This document shows positions 1 to 6,081 of a DNA stretch of 7,268 nucleotides, piece by piece; position 1 is the first letter of the stretch, and each line of letters opens with the position of its first letter. Origin of the DNA: JADJPL01 sp964607915. GTDB lineage: Bacteria > Bacteroidota > Bacteroidia > Chitinophagales > Saprospiraceae. The position numbers and the translations under genes were made by a program. The DNA lies in NCBI GenBank assembly GCA_964607915.1, contig CAZSMU010000169.1, positions 1 through 7,268 on the forward strand, in the 5' to 3' direction. The notes beneath the pieces were generated by a model. The model searched no databases and was not told the DNA's origin. It worked only from the letters and a program-made list of their open reading frames with translations.

Positions 1-2
1 TC

Positions 3-26
3 CAGGGTTCGTTTTTTTTAACCCTG
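3..26. repeat. Short inverted repeat at the window edge
   Basis: CAGGGTT at 3-9 is perfectly complementary to AACCCTG at 20-26, around a T-rich (plus strand) 10-base loop. It could be a small hairpin in RNA from either strand. There is no U-tract after the stem, so it does not look like a standard intrinsic terminator. It lies inside the open minus-strand frame that starts at 66, so it may be incidental. Confidence 0.35.
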
Positions 27-40
27 TATTTGAAAGGCTA

Positions 41-64
41 AAATCCTGTCCCAAATCCTGTCCC
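41..64. repeat. Tandem 12-bp direct repeat (two exact copies)
   Basis: The unit AAATCCTGTCCC occurs at 41-52 and again at 53-64, exact and without a spacer. Because 12 is a multiple of three, an open minus-strand frame beginning with ATG at 66-64 reads it as the peptide pair GQDL/GQDF and stays open to the window edge. That frame may be the first 22 codons of a truncated gene, or chance. The plus-strand unit also loosely resembles the 3' T-arm half of some tRNAs, but it does not match the neighbouring tRNA-Pro. Function is unknown. Confidence 0.6.
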
Positions 65-70
65 ATTCTG

Positions 71-113
71 AAAAACAAAAAACCCAAGCACCTGATGGAC
101 AGATACTTGGGTT
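71..113 (-). terminator. Rho-independent terminator of tRNA-Pro
   Basis: Read on the minus strand, AACCCAAG (113-106) pairs perfectly with CTTGGGTT (88-81). The 17-base loop is rather large. A U-rich tract follows at 82-71, two T-runs broken by one G. The hairpin begins about 10 bases after the tRNA 3' end, which fits termination of a monocistronic tRNA transcript. The large loop is the only weakness. Confidence 0.7.
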
Positions 114-122
114 ATTCTGTTG

Positions 123-196
123 TCGGGGCACCAGGATTCGAACCTGGGACCCCCTGCTCCCAAAGCAGGTGCGCTACCGGGCTGCGCTACGCCCCG
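123..196 (-). tRNA. tRNA-Pro (anticodon TGG)
   Basis: This 74-base tRNA folds into a complete cloverleaf on the minus strand. The acceptor stem is CGGGGCG (196-190) with TGCCCCG (130-124), including one G-U pair, and the discriminator base is A at 123. The D-stem is GCGC/GCGC. The anticodon stem CCTGC/GCAGG encloses the loop TTTGGGA, which puts anticodon TGG at 162-160 and so proline (CCN codons). The T-arm is CCAGG/CCTGG with loop TTCGAAT. CCA is not encoded after the discriminator, so it must be added enzymatically. A Bacteroidota-type promoter lies upstream and a hairpin terminator downstream, so the gene is probably transcribed alone. Confidence 0.97.
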
Positions 197-224
197 AAAC
201 TTCTGTTGCTGTGTTTAGCGGGCA

Positions 225-254
225 CAAAAATACAAATGTTTGCGCGATTTACAA
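225..254 (-). promoter_or_regulatory. Bacteroidota-type promoter for tRNA-Pro
   Basis: On the minus strand the -7 box TATTTTTG (232-225) matches TAnnTTTG at every fixed position. TTG at 254-252 (in CTTG, three of four bases of TTTG) lies exactly 19 bases upstream. This is the primary sigma-factor architecture known from Bacteroides and Flavobacterium. Transcription would start around 218, giving a leader of roughly 20 bases before the mature tRNA 5' end at 196. This is the strongest taxonomic clue in the window. Confidence 0.8.
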
Positions 255-305
255 GAGAAAGCTGAACTTTTGCAAACGTTTTATGCAACAGGCTTGTTTT
301 GAGGT

Positions 306-1106
306 ATGGAAAAAAGCTATTCTGTGATGATCCCATACGCGGCCCAAGGGCATTCCCCCCTCCGGGAAGAGAAGGAGTGGTTCGAAAACTGGTTCGACTC
401 CCCGGTGTACCATATCCTGTACCAAAACAGGGACTTCGACGAAGCCCGGCGCTTCCTCGACCAGCTCGAACACCGGCTGGAGTTCCATCCGGACGACGAG
501 ATCCTGGATGTGGCCTGCGGCAAAGGCCGTTTCTCGGTATATCTCAACCAGAAAGGCTATCGGGTCACCGGGGTGGATATTTCCCCCAACAGCATCCGCG
601 AAGCCTCGCGTTTTTCCAACGAGCGCCTCCGCTTCCTTCTGGGCGATATGCGCGAGCTGAAGGTAGGGAAGCATTATGACGTGGTGCTGAACATGTTCAC
701 GAGCTTCGGGTACTTCGCTTCCCAATCGGAAAATGAGCGGGCGATCTGCTCCATGGCCTCCTGTCTGAAGGTAGGCGGAGTGCTGGTCCTGGATTTCCTG
801 AACACACTGCGCGTCTTGCGCCACCTGCCGCTGAGGGAAACGGTCCTGCGCGACGGCCTCCGTTTCGATATCTACAAATATGTGCAAAATGGGTTTATCC
901 TAAAAGATATAGACTTCCTCTGGGAAGGGCGCCAACACCATGTCCAGGAGCGGGTAAAAGCCCTGGAGCAGCCGGACTTCGAACGCCTCTTTTCCGCCTG
1001 TGGACTCGAAGTAGAGTTCCTCGCAGGAAACTACCGGCTGGAACCCTATACCGCAGATTCAGAGCGCATGATCTTTTTCGCCCGCAAGAAAAACAAGAAG
1101 CGCTAA
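306..1106 (+). CDS. Class I SAM-dependent methyltransferase
   Basis: This 266-residue protein is predicted to be a cytosolic methyltransferase; its substrate cannot be inferred. The Rossmann-fold motifs appear in order: motif I ILDVACGKGRFS (66-77), the SAM-ribose acidic residue in VTGVDIS (87-93, Asp91), GDMREL (113-118), motif IV DVVLNMFTSFGYF (125-137), and LKVGGVLVLDF (154-164), the usual post-motif strand. An aromatic lead-in EKEWFENWF (22-30) precedes the domain, as is common in the Bacteroidota members I recall. An in-frame TGA at 300-302 rules out an earlier start. Met8 (ATG at 327) is an alternative start. The stop overlaps the convergent transporter gene by 4 bp. No partner gene reveals a pathway, and it could act on a small molecule, lipid quinone or macromolecule. 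Confidence 0.9.
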   Translation: MEKSYSVMIPYAAQGHSPLREEKEWFENWFDSPVYHILYQNRDFDEARRFLDQLEHRLEFHPDDEILDVACGKGRFSVYLNQKGYRVTGVDISPNSIREASRFSNERLRFLLGDMRELKVGKHYDVVLNMFTSFGYFASQSENERAICSMASCLKVGGVLVLDFLNTLRVLRHLPLRETVLRDGLRFDIYKYVQNGFILKDIDFLWEGRQHHVQERVKALEQPDFERLFSACGLEVEFLAGNYRLEPYTADSERMIFFARKKNKKR

Positions 1107-2398
1107 TCCCTGTCTCTCGGAACCTGTACATTGACCAGGAACACACTTCCAATCATGAAAAAGGCGCACAGCACCAGTATGCTCGTGCGCATGCTGCCGG
1201 TCAGTTGGTCCAGATAGCCGAACGTAAAGGAGCCGAGTACGATGGCTACTTTCTCCAACACGTCGTAAAAGCTGAAAAAGGAAGCGGTATCCTGCGTGGA
1301 AGCCGGTAGCAGCTTGGAGTAGGTCGAGCGCGACAGCGACTGTATCCCGCCCATCACGAGGCCTACGCAGGCGGCTACCCCGTAAAACTCCAGGGGCGAT
1401 TGCATAAAATAGGCATATACGCAAATGGCTATCCAGATCAGCAACATGGCGAGCAGAGAGGGCTTGTTGCCATAGCGCTCTGATAGCCGGGCGAAAAGGA
1501 AGGCACCGCCAATAGCGACGAGCTGGATGATGAGCACGACGAGAATCAGCTCGGCGGTGGCGAGCTTCAGTTCTTTTTCCGCAAAAGTGGCCGCCAGGAA
1601 CATCACGGTCTGAACCCCGGCACTGTAAAAGAAAAACGAGGCCAGGAAGGTCTTGAGGTTGGGCATCCGGTTCGCCACAGCGGCTACCTTGCGCAGTTCC
1701 GCTACGCCTTTCCACAACAACTCCTTCGACAGGGGCAGTGACGGGGGGCTGGGCAAGGCCCGGAAGGGGATGAGGGCAAACCCGAACCACCAAATCCCCA
1801 CCATCGCAAAGGACAGGCGCGCCGGCAGGGAACCCGTGTCCTCCAGCCCGAACCATTCCGGCTTTTGAATGACGACCAGGCTGAGAATCAGCTGCAGCAC
1901 ACTGCCGATATAGCCCATCGCAAAGCCTCTTGCGCTCACCCGGTCGTACTGCGCCGGGCTCGCAATTTCGGGCAGATACGAGTTATAAAACACCAAACCG
2001 CCCGCAAACCCGATCAAACCCAGGATGAAGGCCCCGATGCCGAACAGCAGTTGGTCCATGCCCTGGAAAAAGAAGAGGGCCATGCAGGACAGGGAACCCA
2101 TCCAGGTGAAAAATTGCAGAAAGCGCTTTTTTTGCCCCCCGTAATCGGCAATCCCCGACAGCAGGGGCGAAATGAGGGCTATCAACAGGTAGGAAGTAGA
2201 AATCGCATAGGCGTACAAGGCGCTGTTGCTGACCGTCATCCCTCCCAGTCGTACCTCCTCATCGGTCACCGCGAGGTAATACGCGGGGAAGATAGCGGTC
2301 GTAATGACCAGGGAGTAGGCCGAGTTGGCCCAGTCGAAGAAAGTCCAGGCGCGGATCGTGCCGGGATGGTCCAGGGGGTGTTGCTGCTGTCCTTTCAT
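1103..2398 (-). CDS. MFS transporter, UMF1/Atg22-like family
   Basis: This 431-residue inner-membrane protein has about a dozen hydrophobic segments, typical of the major facilitator superfamily. The N-terminal stretch around FDWANSAYSLVI (21-32) followed by IFPAYY (36-41) is characteristic of the UMF1 group, which shares the 'vacuole effluxer Atg22-like' domain. A motif-A-like loop, GIADYGGQKKR (82-92), follows the second helix. A matching loop ARLSERYGNK (303-312) lies in the second half, and GGIQSLSRSTYSKLLP (350-365) is another family signature. The yeast relative Atg22 exports amino acids from the vacuole; bacterial substrates are mostly unknown, so none is assigned. An in-frame stop at 2407-2405 supports this start. 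The stop codon overlaps that of the convergent methyltransferase. Confidence 0.92.
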   Translation of the reverse strand: MKGQQQHPLDHPGTIRAWTFFDWANSAYSLVITTAIFPAYYLAVTDEEVRLGGMTVSNSALYAYAISTSYLLIALISPLLSGIADYGGQKKRFLQFFTWMGSLSCMALFFFQGMDQLLFGIGAFILGLIGFAGGLVFYNSYLPEIASPAQYDRVSARGFAMGYIGSVLQLILSLVVIQKPEWFGLEDTGSLPARLSFAMVGIWWFGFALIPFRALPSPPSLPLSKELLWKGVAELRKVAAVANRMPNLKTFLASFFFYSAGVQTVMFLAATFAEKELKLATAELILVVLIIQLVAIGGAFLFARLSERYGNKPSLLAMLLIWIAICVYAYFMQSPLEFYGVAACVGLVMGGIQSLSRSTYSKLLPASTQDTASFFSFYDVLEKVAIVLGSFTFGYLDQLTGSMRTSILVLCAFFMIGSVFLVNVQVPRDRD

Positions 2399-2420
2399 AT
2401 CGTTTCAGGTGTTTGCTGCC

Positions 2421-2450
2421 ACAAGGTACACAGAACGGGGCAAAGGCCAA
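2421..2450 (-). promoter_or_regulatory. Candidate promoter of the MFS transporter gene
   Basis: On the minus strand TTG (2450-2448) is followed after exactly 19 bases by TACCTTGT (2428-2421). This approximates TTTG-N19-TAnnTTTG, but the -7 box lacks one T, giving TAnnTTG. The predicted start near 2414 would leave a short leader of about 16 bases before the ATG at 2398. Position and spacing fit well; the box sequence is imperfect. Confidence 0.4.
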
Positions 2451-2466
2451 TTTTTTTCTATCTACC

Positions 2467-2496
2467 TTCCCGCAACAAGCCTTATAAATATATTGT
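2467..2496 (+). promoter_or_regulatory. Weak candidate promoter of the rimK-like gene
   Basis: TATATTGT at 2489-2496 resembles the Bacteroidota -7 box in the same shortened form (TAnnTTG) as the divergent transporter promoter. TTC at 2467-2469 sits exactly 19 bases upstream where TTG is expected. A start near 2503 would give a leader of roughly 24 bases. The -33 element is a mismatch, so this is tentative. Confidence 0.25.
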
Positions 2497-2526
2497 AACT
2501 TCCCGCCCTGATTTTAGACCATCGCT

Positions 2527-3438
2527 ATGCGCATTGCCATTTTGTCAAAAAGCCCGCAGTTGTACTCTACGCAGAGTTTGTTCCGCGCCGGGACGGAACG
2601 CGGTCATTCCGTGCAGATTATGGACATCTCCCAATGTGCCCTGGGGATGTTCAACGGACGTCCGGAGGTGTTTTACGAAGGATTGACCCTGCTTGGACTG
2701 GATGCGGTCATCCCGCGAATCGGTACCTCGGTGACGCAGGAGGGGATTGCGTTGATCAGCCAATTCGAGAACATGGGCGTTTTTTGCAGCACCTCTTCCC
2801 AGGGCTTGTGGCAGGCGCGCGATAAACTGCGCTCGCTGTTGCTGTTGCAGCGCTACGGCATCCCCGTACCGAATACGATGTACCCGGTGGCGGGGCTGGA
2901 CCTCGAGTCGGTCGTGGACAGCCTGGGAGGCTATCCGGTGGTGATTAAAATGATAGAGAGCACGCACGGCATCGGCGTCATGCTCGGGGAGACGCTGCAA
3001 AGTACGCGCGCCACCCTGGAGGCCTTCCAGCAACTCAACACCAGGGTCGTGTTGCAGGAGTTCGTCCGCGAGGCCCAGGGTACGGATGTGCGGGCTTTTG
3101 TGGTGAACGGGGAAGTAGTAGCGTCCATGCAGCGCATCGCGCGCGAGGGCGAGTTCCGCTCCAACCTGCATCGGGGCGGCTTCGCGGTGCCCATCCAACT
3201 GAGCGCCGAGGAGCGCCGCATAGCGATCCAGGCGGCCAGCGTCATGGGCCTTGAAGTGGCCGGGGTGGACCTGCTGCGCTCCAAACGCGGCCCGCTCATC
3301 ATGGAGGTCAATGCCTCACCGGGCCTGGAGGGCATAGAAACGACGACGGGTGTGGACGTGGCAGGGTGTATCATCCAATTTGTGGAAGACCACGCCGAGG
3401 TCGATCATTTTTCGGCCCGATCCCCCCAGACCCATTAG
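2527..3438 (+). CDS. rimK: RimK-family ATP-grasp ligase (ribosomal protein S6--L-glutamate ligase-like)
   Basis: At 303 residues this is nearly the same length as E. coli RimK (300) and is collinear with it from memory. RimK uses ATP to add glutamate residues to the C-terminus of ribosomal protein S6. The N-terminal domain opens with MRIAILSK and includes DAVIPRIG (59-66). The ATP-grasp region begins near ARDKLRS (97-103) and includes VVIKMIESTHGIGV (138-151), with Lys141 expected to contact ATP, and LQEFV (176-180) at the hinge. RSNLHRGG (211-218) and VAGVDLLR (244-251) follow. The metal-binding end is MEVNASPGLEGIE (259-271), with Glu260 and Asn262, plus Asp248. An in-frame TAG at 2515-2517 fixes the start region. 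No S6 gene is nearby, so the real acceptor could be another protein or small molecule. Confidence 0.9.
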   Translation: MRIAILSKSPQLYSTQSLFRAGTERGHSVQIMDISQCALGMFNGRPEVFYEGLTLLGLDAVIPRIGTSVTQEGIALISQFENMGVFCSTSSQGLWQARDKLRSLLLLQRYGIPVPNTMYPVAGLDLESVVDSLGGYPVVIKMIESTHGIGVMLGETLQSTRATLEAFQQLNTRVVLQEFVREAQGTDVRAFVVNGEVVASMQRIAREGEFRSNLHRGGFAVPIQLSAEERRIAIQAASVMGLEVAGVDLLRSKRGPLIMEVNASPGLEGIETTTGVDVAGCIIQFVEDHAEVDHFSARSPQTH

Positions 3439-3451
3439 AGGGCAGTGCGTG

Positions 3452-4189
3452 TCAGTTGCCGCTTGCTTTGTCTTGCCGCGAGAATACTTTTTTCAAAAGC
3501 TCGGAGCTTCGGGCGGATACGTCCGTGCGTATTTTCAATTCCTTGGCTTCGACGAGTTTGAAGAGGCCGTCCAGCGCTTTGCGCGTCACATGGTCGTCGA
3601 GTTCGGTATTTACCTTGGTGACCAGGGGGATTTTGTTGTAGGCCGTGACCGCGTCGCGCCAGTATTGCCGGGCGTTGACCTCGTCGAGCGAAGTGCCTAT
3701 GACGGGCTTGAACTCGCTGTAGAGCGAGTCGGAGGTCGTGGTCCGCAAGTACTGGGTAGCGGCATTTTTCTCCCCCATCAGGATTTTTGCCGCATCCTGG
3801 AAGCTGAGCCGTGTGATGGCCTTGACCAGGATGGGCTTGGCCTTGGCAGCGGCAGATTCTGCCGCGCGGTTGAGGCGAAGGACGAGTTCCTGCTCGACAT
3901 TTGCAAAGCCGGGTACCATTTTGAGTTTGGCCACTACTTTCTGGGCTTCTTCCGGCAGCAGCACTTTATAAGTGCTCTCGTAGTACCCGTTCTGCTTGGA
4001 TAGGGAAGCTACGGCTTCCTCCGCGCCGAGTTGCAGGGCTTCTTTGAGGGCTTTCCCGGTCTCTTCGGCACTGAGTTCGCTGGCGCCGGGAATCTTGGCT
4101 TTCACTTTGTTGAGCACGCCCTTGAGGTCTTGGGCCCCGGCGGCGACGGCACTAAAAATCAACAGGCTGAGAAGGCTGGTACGAATCAT
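3452..4189 (-). CDS. Exported DUF4197-family protein
   Basis: The reading frame matches the uncharacterised DUF4197 family; no biochemical function is known to me. With the start at 4189 the protein has 245 residues. It begins with a signal peptide: basic MIR, a hydrophobic run to about residue 17, and a likely cleavage at AGA-Q (residues 17-20), so it should reach the periplasm or cell surface. Family-type segments are LSAEETGKALKEAL (39-52), LPEEAQKV (78-85), LRLNRAAESAAAKAKPI (104-120), DAAKILMGEKNAAT (132-145), QYWRDAVTAYNKIP (175-188), VTRKALDGLF (201-210) and a terminal ARSSELLKKVF (226-236). It is largely alpha-helical and alanine-rich. An in-frame ATG at 4222 would add MQQIYQIKFKK before the signal; the A/T-rich leader just before 4189 and the cleaner signal peptide favour the shorter form. 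Confidence 0.85.
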   Translation of the reverse strand: MIRTSLLSLLIFSAVAAGAQDLKGVLNKVKAKIPGASELSAEETGKALKEALQLGAEEAVASLSKQNGYYESTYKVLLPEEAQKVVAKLKMVPGFANVEQELVLRLNRAAESAAAKAKPILVKAITRLSFQDAAKILMGEKNAATQYLRTTTSDSLYSEFKPVIGTSLDEVNARQYWRDAVTAYNKIPLVTKVNTELDDHVTRKALDGLFKLVEAKELKIRTDVSARSSELLKKVFSRQDKASGN

Positions 4190-4208
4190 TTTTTTAAATT
4201 TAATCTGA

Positions 4209-4286
4209 TAGATTTGCTGCACGGGGAATCATCGCAGGGTCAAAAAGGTCCTTTTTCCTCCTCGCCGACCCCTCGTAGCAAATCTA
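4209..4286. repeat. Nested inverted repeats in the divergent DUF4197/P1-peptidase gap
   Basis: The outer arms TAGATTTGCT (4209-4218) and AGCAAATCTA (4277-4286) are perfect 10-bp complements. Inside them lie a 5-bp pair GGGTC (4237-4241)/GACCC (4267-4271) and a 15-bp interrupted palindrome AAAAAGG-T-CCTTTTT (4242-4256). The centres of outer and inner repeats nearly coincide (about 4247.5 and 4249). Each outer arm reads TAGATTTG inward on its own strand, which matches the Bacteroidota -7 consensus, but neither has TTG at 17-23 bases upstream. It could be an operator, a structured leader RNA or a remnant element. Confidence 0.55.
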
Positions 4287-4335
4287 ATAAACGTCGAATG
4301 CCGTATTTGTTTTGTTAAAAAAGAGATAAAAAAAT

Positions 4336-5469
4336 ATGATTCGATATCTTTTTGCAGTCCTTATCTTCTTCTCTATGCAAACGACGACAAGCGGACAGCG
4401 GCCGAGGCTTCGCGAGCTCGGCATTTCCCCGGGGGTGTTGCACCCCGGCAAATGGAATGCCATCACCGATGTGGCGGGCGTGAAAGTAGGGCATCGCACC
4501 CTGATGCTGGGGGACAATGTCCGGACGGGGGTGACCGCCATCCTCCCTCACGGCGGGAACCTGTTTCAGGAAAAGGTGCCCGCCGCAGTTTTTACAGGCA
4601 ATGGATTTGGCAAATTAGCGGGCTCTACCCAGGTAGAGGAGTTGGGTAACCTGGAGACGCCGATCGTCCTGACCAATACCCTGGGCGTGGCAGCGGCGAT
4701 GGAAGGGGTCATCGCCTATACCCTGTCCCAGCCCGGCAACGAGCACGTCCGCTCCGTCAACGCCCTGGTAGGGGAGACCAACGACGGCGGCCTGAACGAT
4801 ATCCGAAGCCTTCCGCTAAAGCCGCTGCATACCCTGGAGGCTATTGCCGCCGCGCGCGACAGCGCGGTGCAGGAAGGGAATGTAGGGGCAGGGACGGGCA
4901 CCCGCTGCTTTGGCTTCAAGGGCGGTATCGGCACCGCTTCGCGGGTCCTTCCGCCCAACCTGGGGGGCTATACGGTAGGCGCCCTGGCCCAGACCAACTT
5001 TGGGGGAGTGCTGCAGGTGGACGGAGTGCCCATCGGCGAGTTGCTGGGTCGCTTCTACCTCAAAGAACAACTCGATTACAGCCCCGATGGTTCCTGTATG
5101 ATGGTGCTGGCCACGGATGCCCCTTTGGATGCGCGCAACTTGAAGCGCCTGGCACAGCGCGCCATGCTGGGGCTGGCCCGCACAGGCGGTATCGCTTCCA
5201 ATGGCAGTGGGGACTATGTCATCGCATTCTCTACGGCAACGGGCCTGCGCGTGCCGTTTCAAATGAATCATCCGCTGCTGAAACAGGAAGTGCTGCACAA
5301 CGACGCGGTCTCCCCGCTGTTCCTGGCAGCAATCGAAGCCTGCGAAGAGGCTATCCTCAACTCCCTTTTCGCTGCGCAAACCATGCAGGCGAACAAGGTC
5401 CTGGCCGAGGAGCTGCCCATAGAAAAAGTACTCGAACTGATGAAAAAATATGGAAGGCTCAAAAAGTAA
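4336..5469 (+). CDS. P1-family (DmpA-like) peptidase, exported
   Basis: This 377-residue protein belongs to the DmpA/BapA family of N-terminal-nucleophile aminopeptidases, which self-cleave to free a catalytic serine and then release N-terminal residues from peptides, amides or beta-peptides. The opening MIRYLFAVLIFFSM looks like a signal peptide, with cleavage near residue 20, so it should act outside the cytoplasm. Family segments include ITDVAGVKVGH (43-53), GVTAILP (65-71), TNTLGVA (113-119), ALVGETNDGGLND (143-155) and QTNFGG (219-224). The self-cleavage site is Gly252-Ser253 in PDGSCMMVLATDAPL. SGDYVIAFST (291-300) supplies Ser291 and Asp293, three residues beyond DmpA/BapA active-site positions 288 and 290 as I recall them. 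An in-frame TAA at 4327-4329 fixes the start region. The last 20 bases overlap the next gene. Confidence 0.9.
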   Translation: MIRYLFAVLIFFSMQTTTSGQRPRLRELGISPGVLHPGKWNAITDVAGVKVGHRTLMLGDNVRTGVTAILPHGGNLFQEKVPAAVFTGNGFGKLAGSTQVEELGNLETPIVLTNTLGVAAAMEGVIAYTLSQPGNEHVRSVNALVGETNDGGLNDIRSLPLKPLHTLEAIAAARDSAVQEGNVGAGTGTRCFGFKGGIGTASRVLPPNLGGYTVGALAQTNFGGVLQVDGVPIGELLGRFYLKEQLDYSPDGSCMMVLATDAPLDARNLKRLAQRAMLGLARTGGIASNGSGDYVIAFSTATGLRVPFQMNHPLLKQEVLHNDAVSPLFLAAIEACEEAILNSLFAAQTMQANKVLAEELPIEKVLELMKKYGRLKK

Positions 5470-6073
5470 ACGCGCCGTCGGAGCGGTCTTACTGGCCGCC
5501 GGACAAGCATCCCGAATGGGCAGTCCCAAGCAGTTGCTCCGCTGGAAGGGGAAACCCCTTTTGGGGCATGCGCTGGAAACCGCGCTGCACATCGTCCAGG
5601 CAAATGCCTGTATCGTGGTGGGCGGTGCCTACGCGGAAGAAATCGAAGTGCTGGCCGGAGGATATCCCGGTGTGCGGACGGTCCATAACCCCGACTGGGC
5701 GACGGGTATGGGCAGCAGCATCGCTTGCGGTGTTCGCGCCCTCCTGGCAGCCGTAGCCCCCCTCGACGGCATCCTGATCATGTTAGCCGACCAGCCTCTC
5801 GTGCAATCCCGTCAGGTTGAGGCTCTTCTACAAGCCTGGGAAACAGCAGAGGTGGACTTTGTGGCGGCCTCCTATGAAGGGCAGGCAGGAGTGCCCGCCC
5901 TGTTCTCTCAAAGTTTGTTTTCTGCCCTCTTGGGCCTGCAGGGGCAGTCGGGCGCCAAAGCCCTGTTCAAAAAACCGGGCCTACAGGGCGTTTTGCTCCC
6001 TATGGCAGAGGCTGCCTGCGACCTCGATACGCCCGAAGAGTGGGAGCGCTTTCAGCAGGAACACGGAGTTTAG
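5450..6073 (+). CDS. MobA/MocA-like NTP transferase
   Basis: This 207-residue cytosolic protein has the nucleotidyltransferase fold of the MobA/MocA group. The nucleotide-binding loop is LLAAGQASRMGSPKQLL (14-30), with Arg22 and Lys27 as expected phosphate contacts. ATGMGSSI (84-91) follows, then the metal-binding ADQPL (113-117, Asp114). GVPALF (147-152), QSGAKALF (166-173) and DLDTPEEWE (191-199) complete the family pattern. The closest functional guess is cytidylyl transfer to molybdenum cofactor (MocA-like). Relatives transfer other nucleotides, and no molybdoenzyme or XdhC gene is in view, so the substrate stays open. The start lies within the last codons of the peptidase gene, and no other in-frame ATG precedes the essential loop, which implies translational coupling. 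The stop is 8 bp from the convergent aminotransferase gene. Confidence 0.88.
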   Translation: MEGSKSKRAVGAVLLAAGQASRMGSPKQLLRWKGKPLLGHALETALHIVQANACIVVGGAYAEEIEVLAGGYPGVRTVHNPDWATGMGSSIACGVRALLAAVAPLDGILIMLADQPLVQSRQVEALLQAWETAEVDFVAASYEGQAGVPALFSQSLFSALLGLQGQSGAKALFKKPGLQGVLLPMAEAACDLDTPEEWERFQQEHGV

Positions 6074-6081
6074 AGGGGTGT

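Noticed and set aside
41..64. Tandem repeat as a possible CRISPR fragment
   Set aside because: The 12-bp units abut with no spacer, and there are only two of them, so this does not fit CRISPR architecture.
123..196. tRNA-Pro as an attachment site of an integrated island
   Set aside because: No second copy of the tRNA 3' end is present in the window, and no integrase is recognisable. The plus side of the tRNA is filled with ordinary genes.
249..887. A 212-codon minus-strand open frame antisense to the methyltransferase
   Set aside because: It is a mirror of the methyltransferase coding region with no domain of its own. Its 3' end reaches into the tRNA promoter region.
1059..1856. A 265-codon minus-strand open frame overlapping the MFS transporter gene
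   Set aside because: It runs in another frame of the same strand. Its translation is rich in Arg, Gly and Pro with no recognisable domain, while the overlapping frame is a clear UMF1 transporter. Long shadow frames are expected in GC-rich DNA.
1865..2686. A 273-codon plus-strand open frame antisense to the transporter and running into rimK
   Set aside because: The translation has low-complexity His/Arg/Gln composition and no family motif. It also covers the divergent promoter region and the start of rimK.
4242..4256. AAAAAGG-T-CCTTTTT palindrome as an intrinsic terminator
   Set aside because: It lies between two divergent gene starts, has an AT-weighted stem and a 3-base loop at best, and no gene ends into it.
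4816..5592. A 258-codon minus-strand open frame antisense to the P1 peptidase gene
   Set aside because: It has no recognisable motif and is antisense to a gene with intact family signatures and catalytic residues.
4336..6073. Peptidase and nucleotidyltransferase as one frameshifted fusion gene
   Set aside because: Each protein is complete for its family, with its own start and stop. The overlap is 20 bp in different frames, typical of coupled genes.
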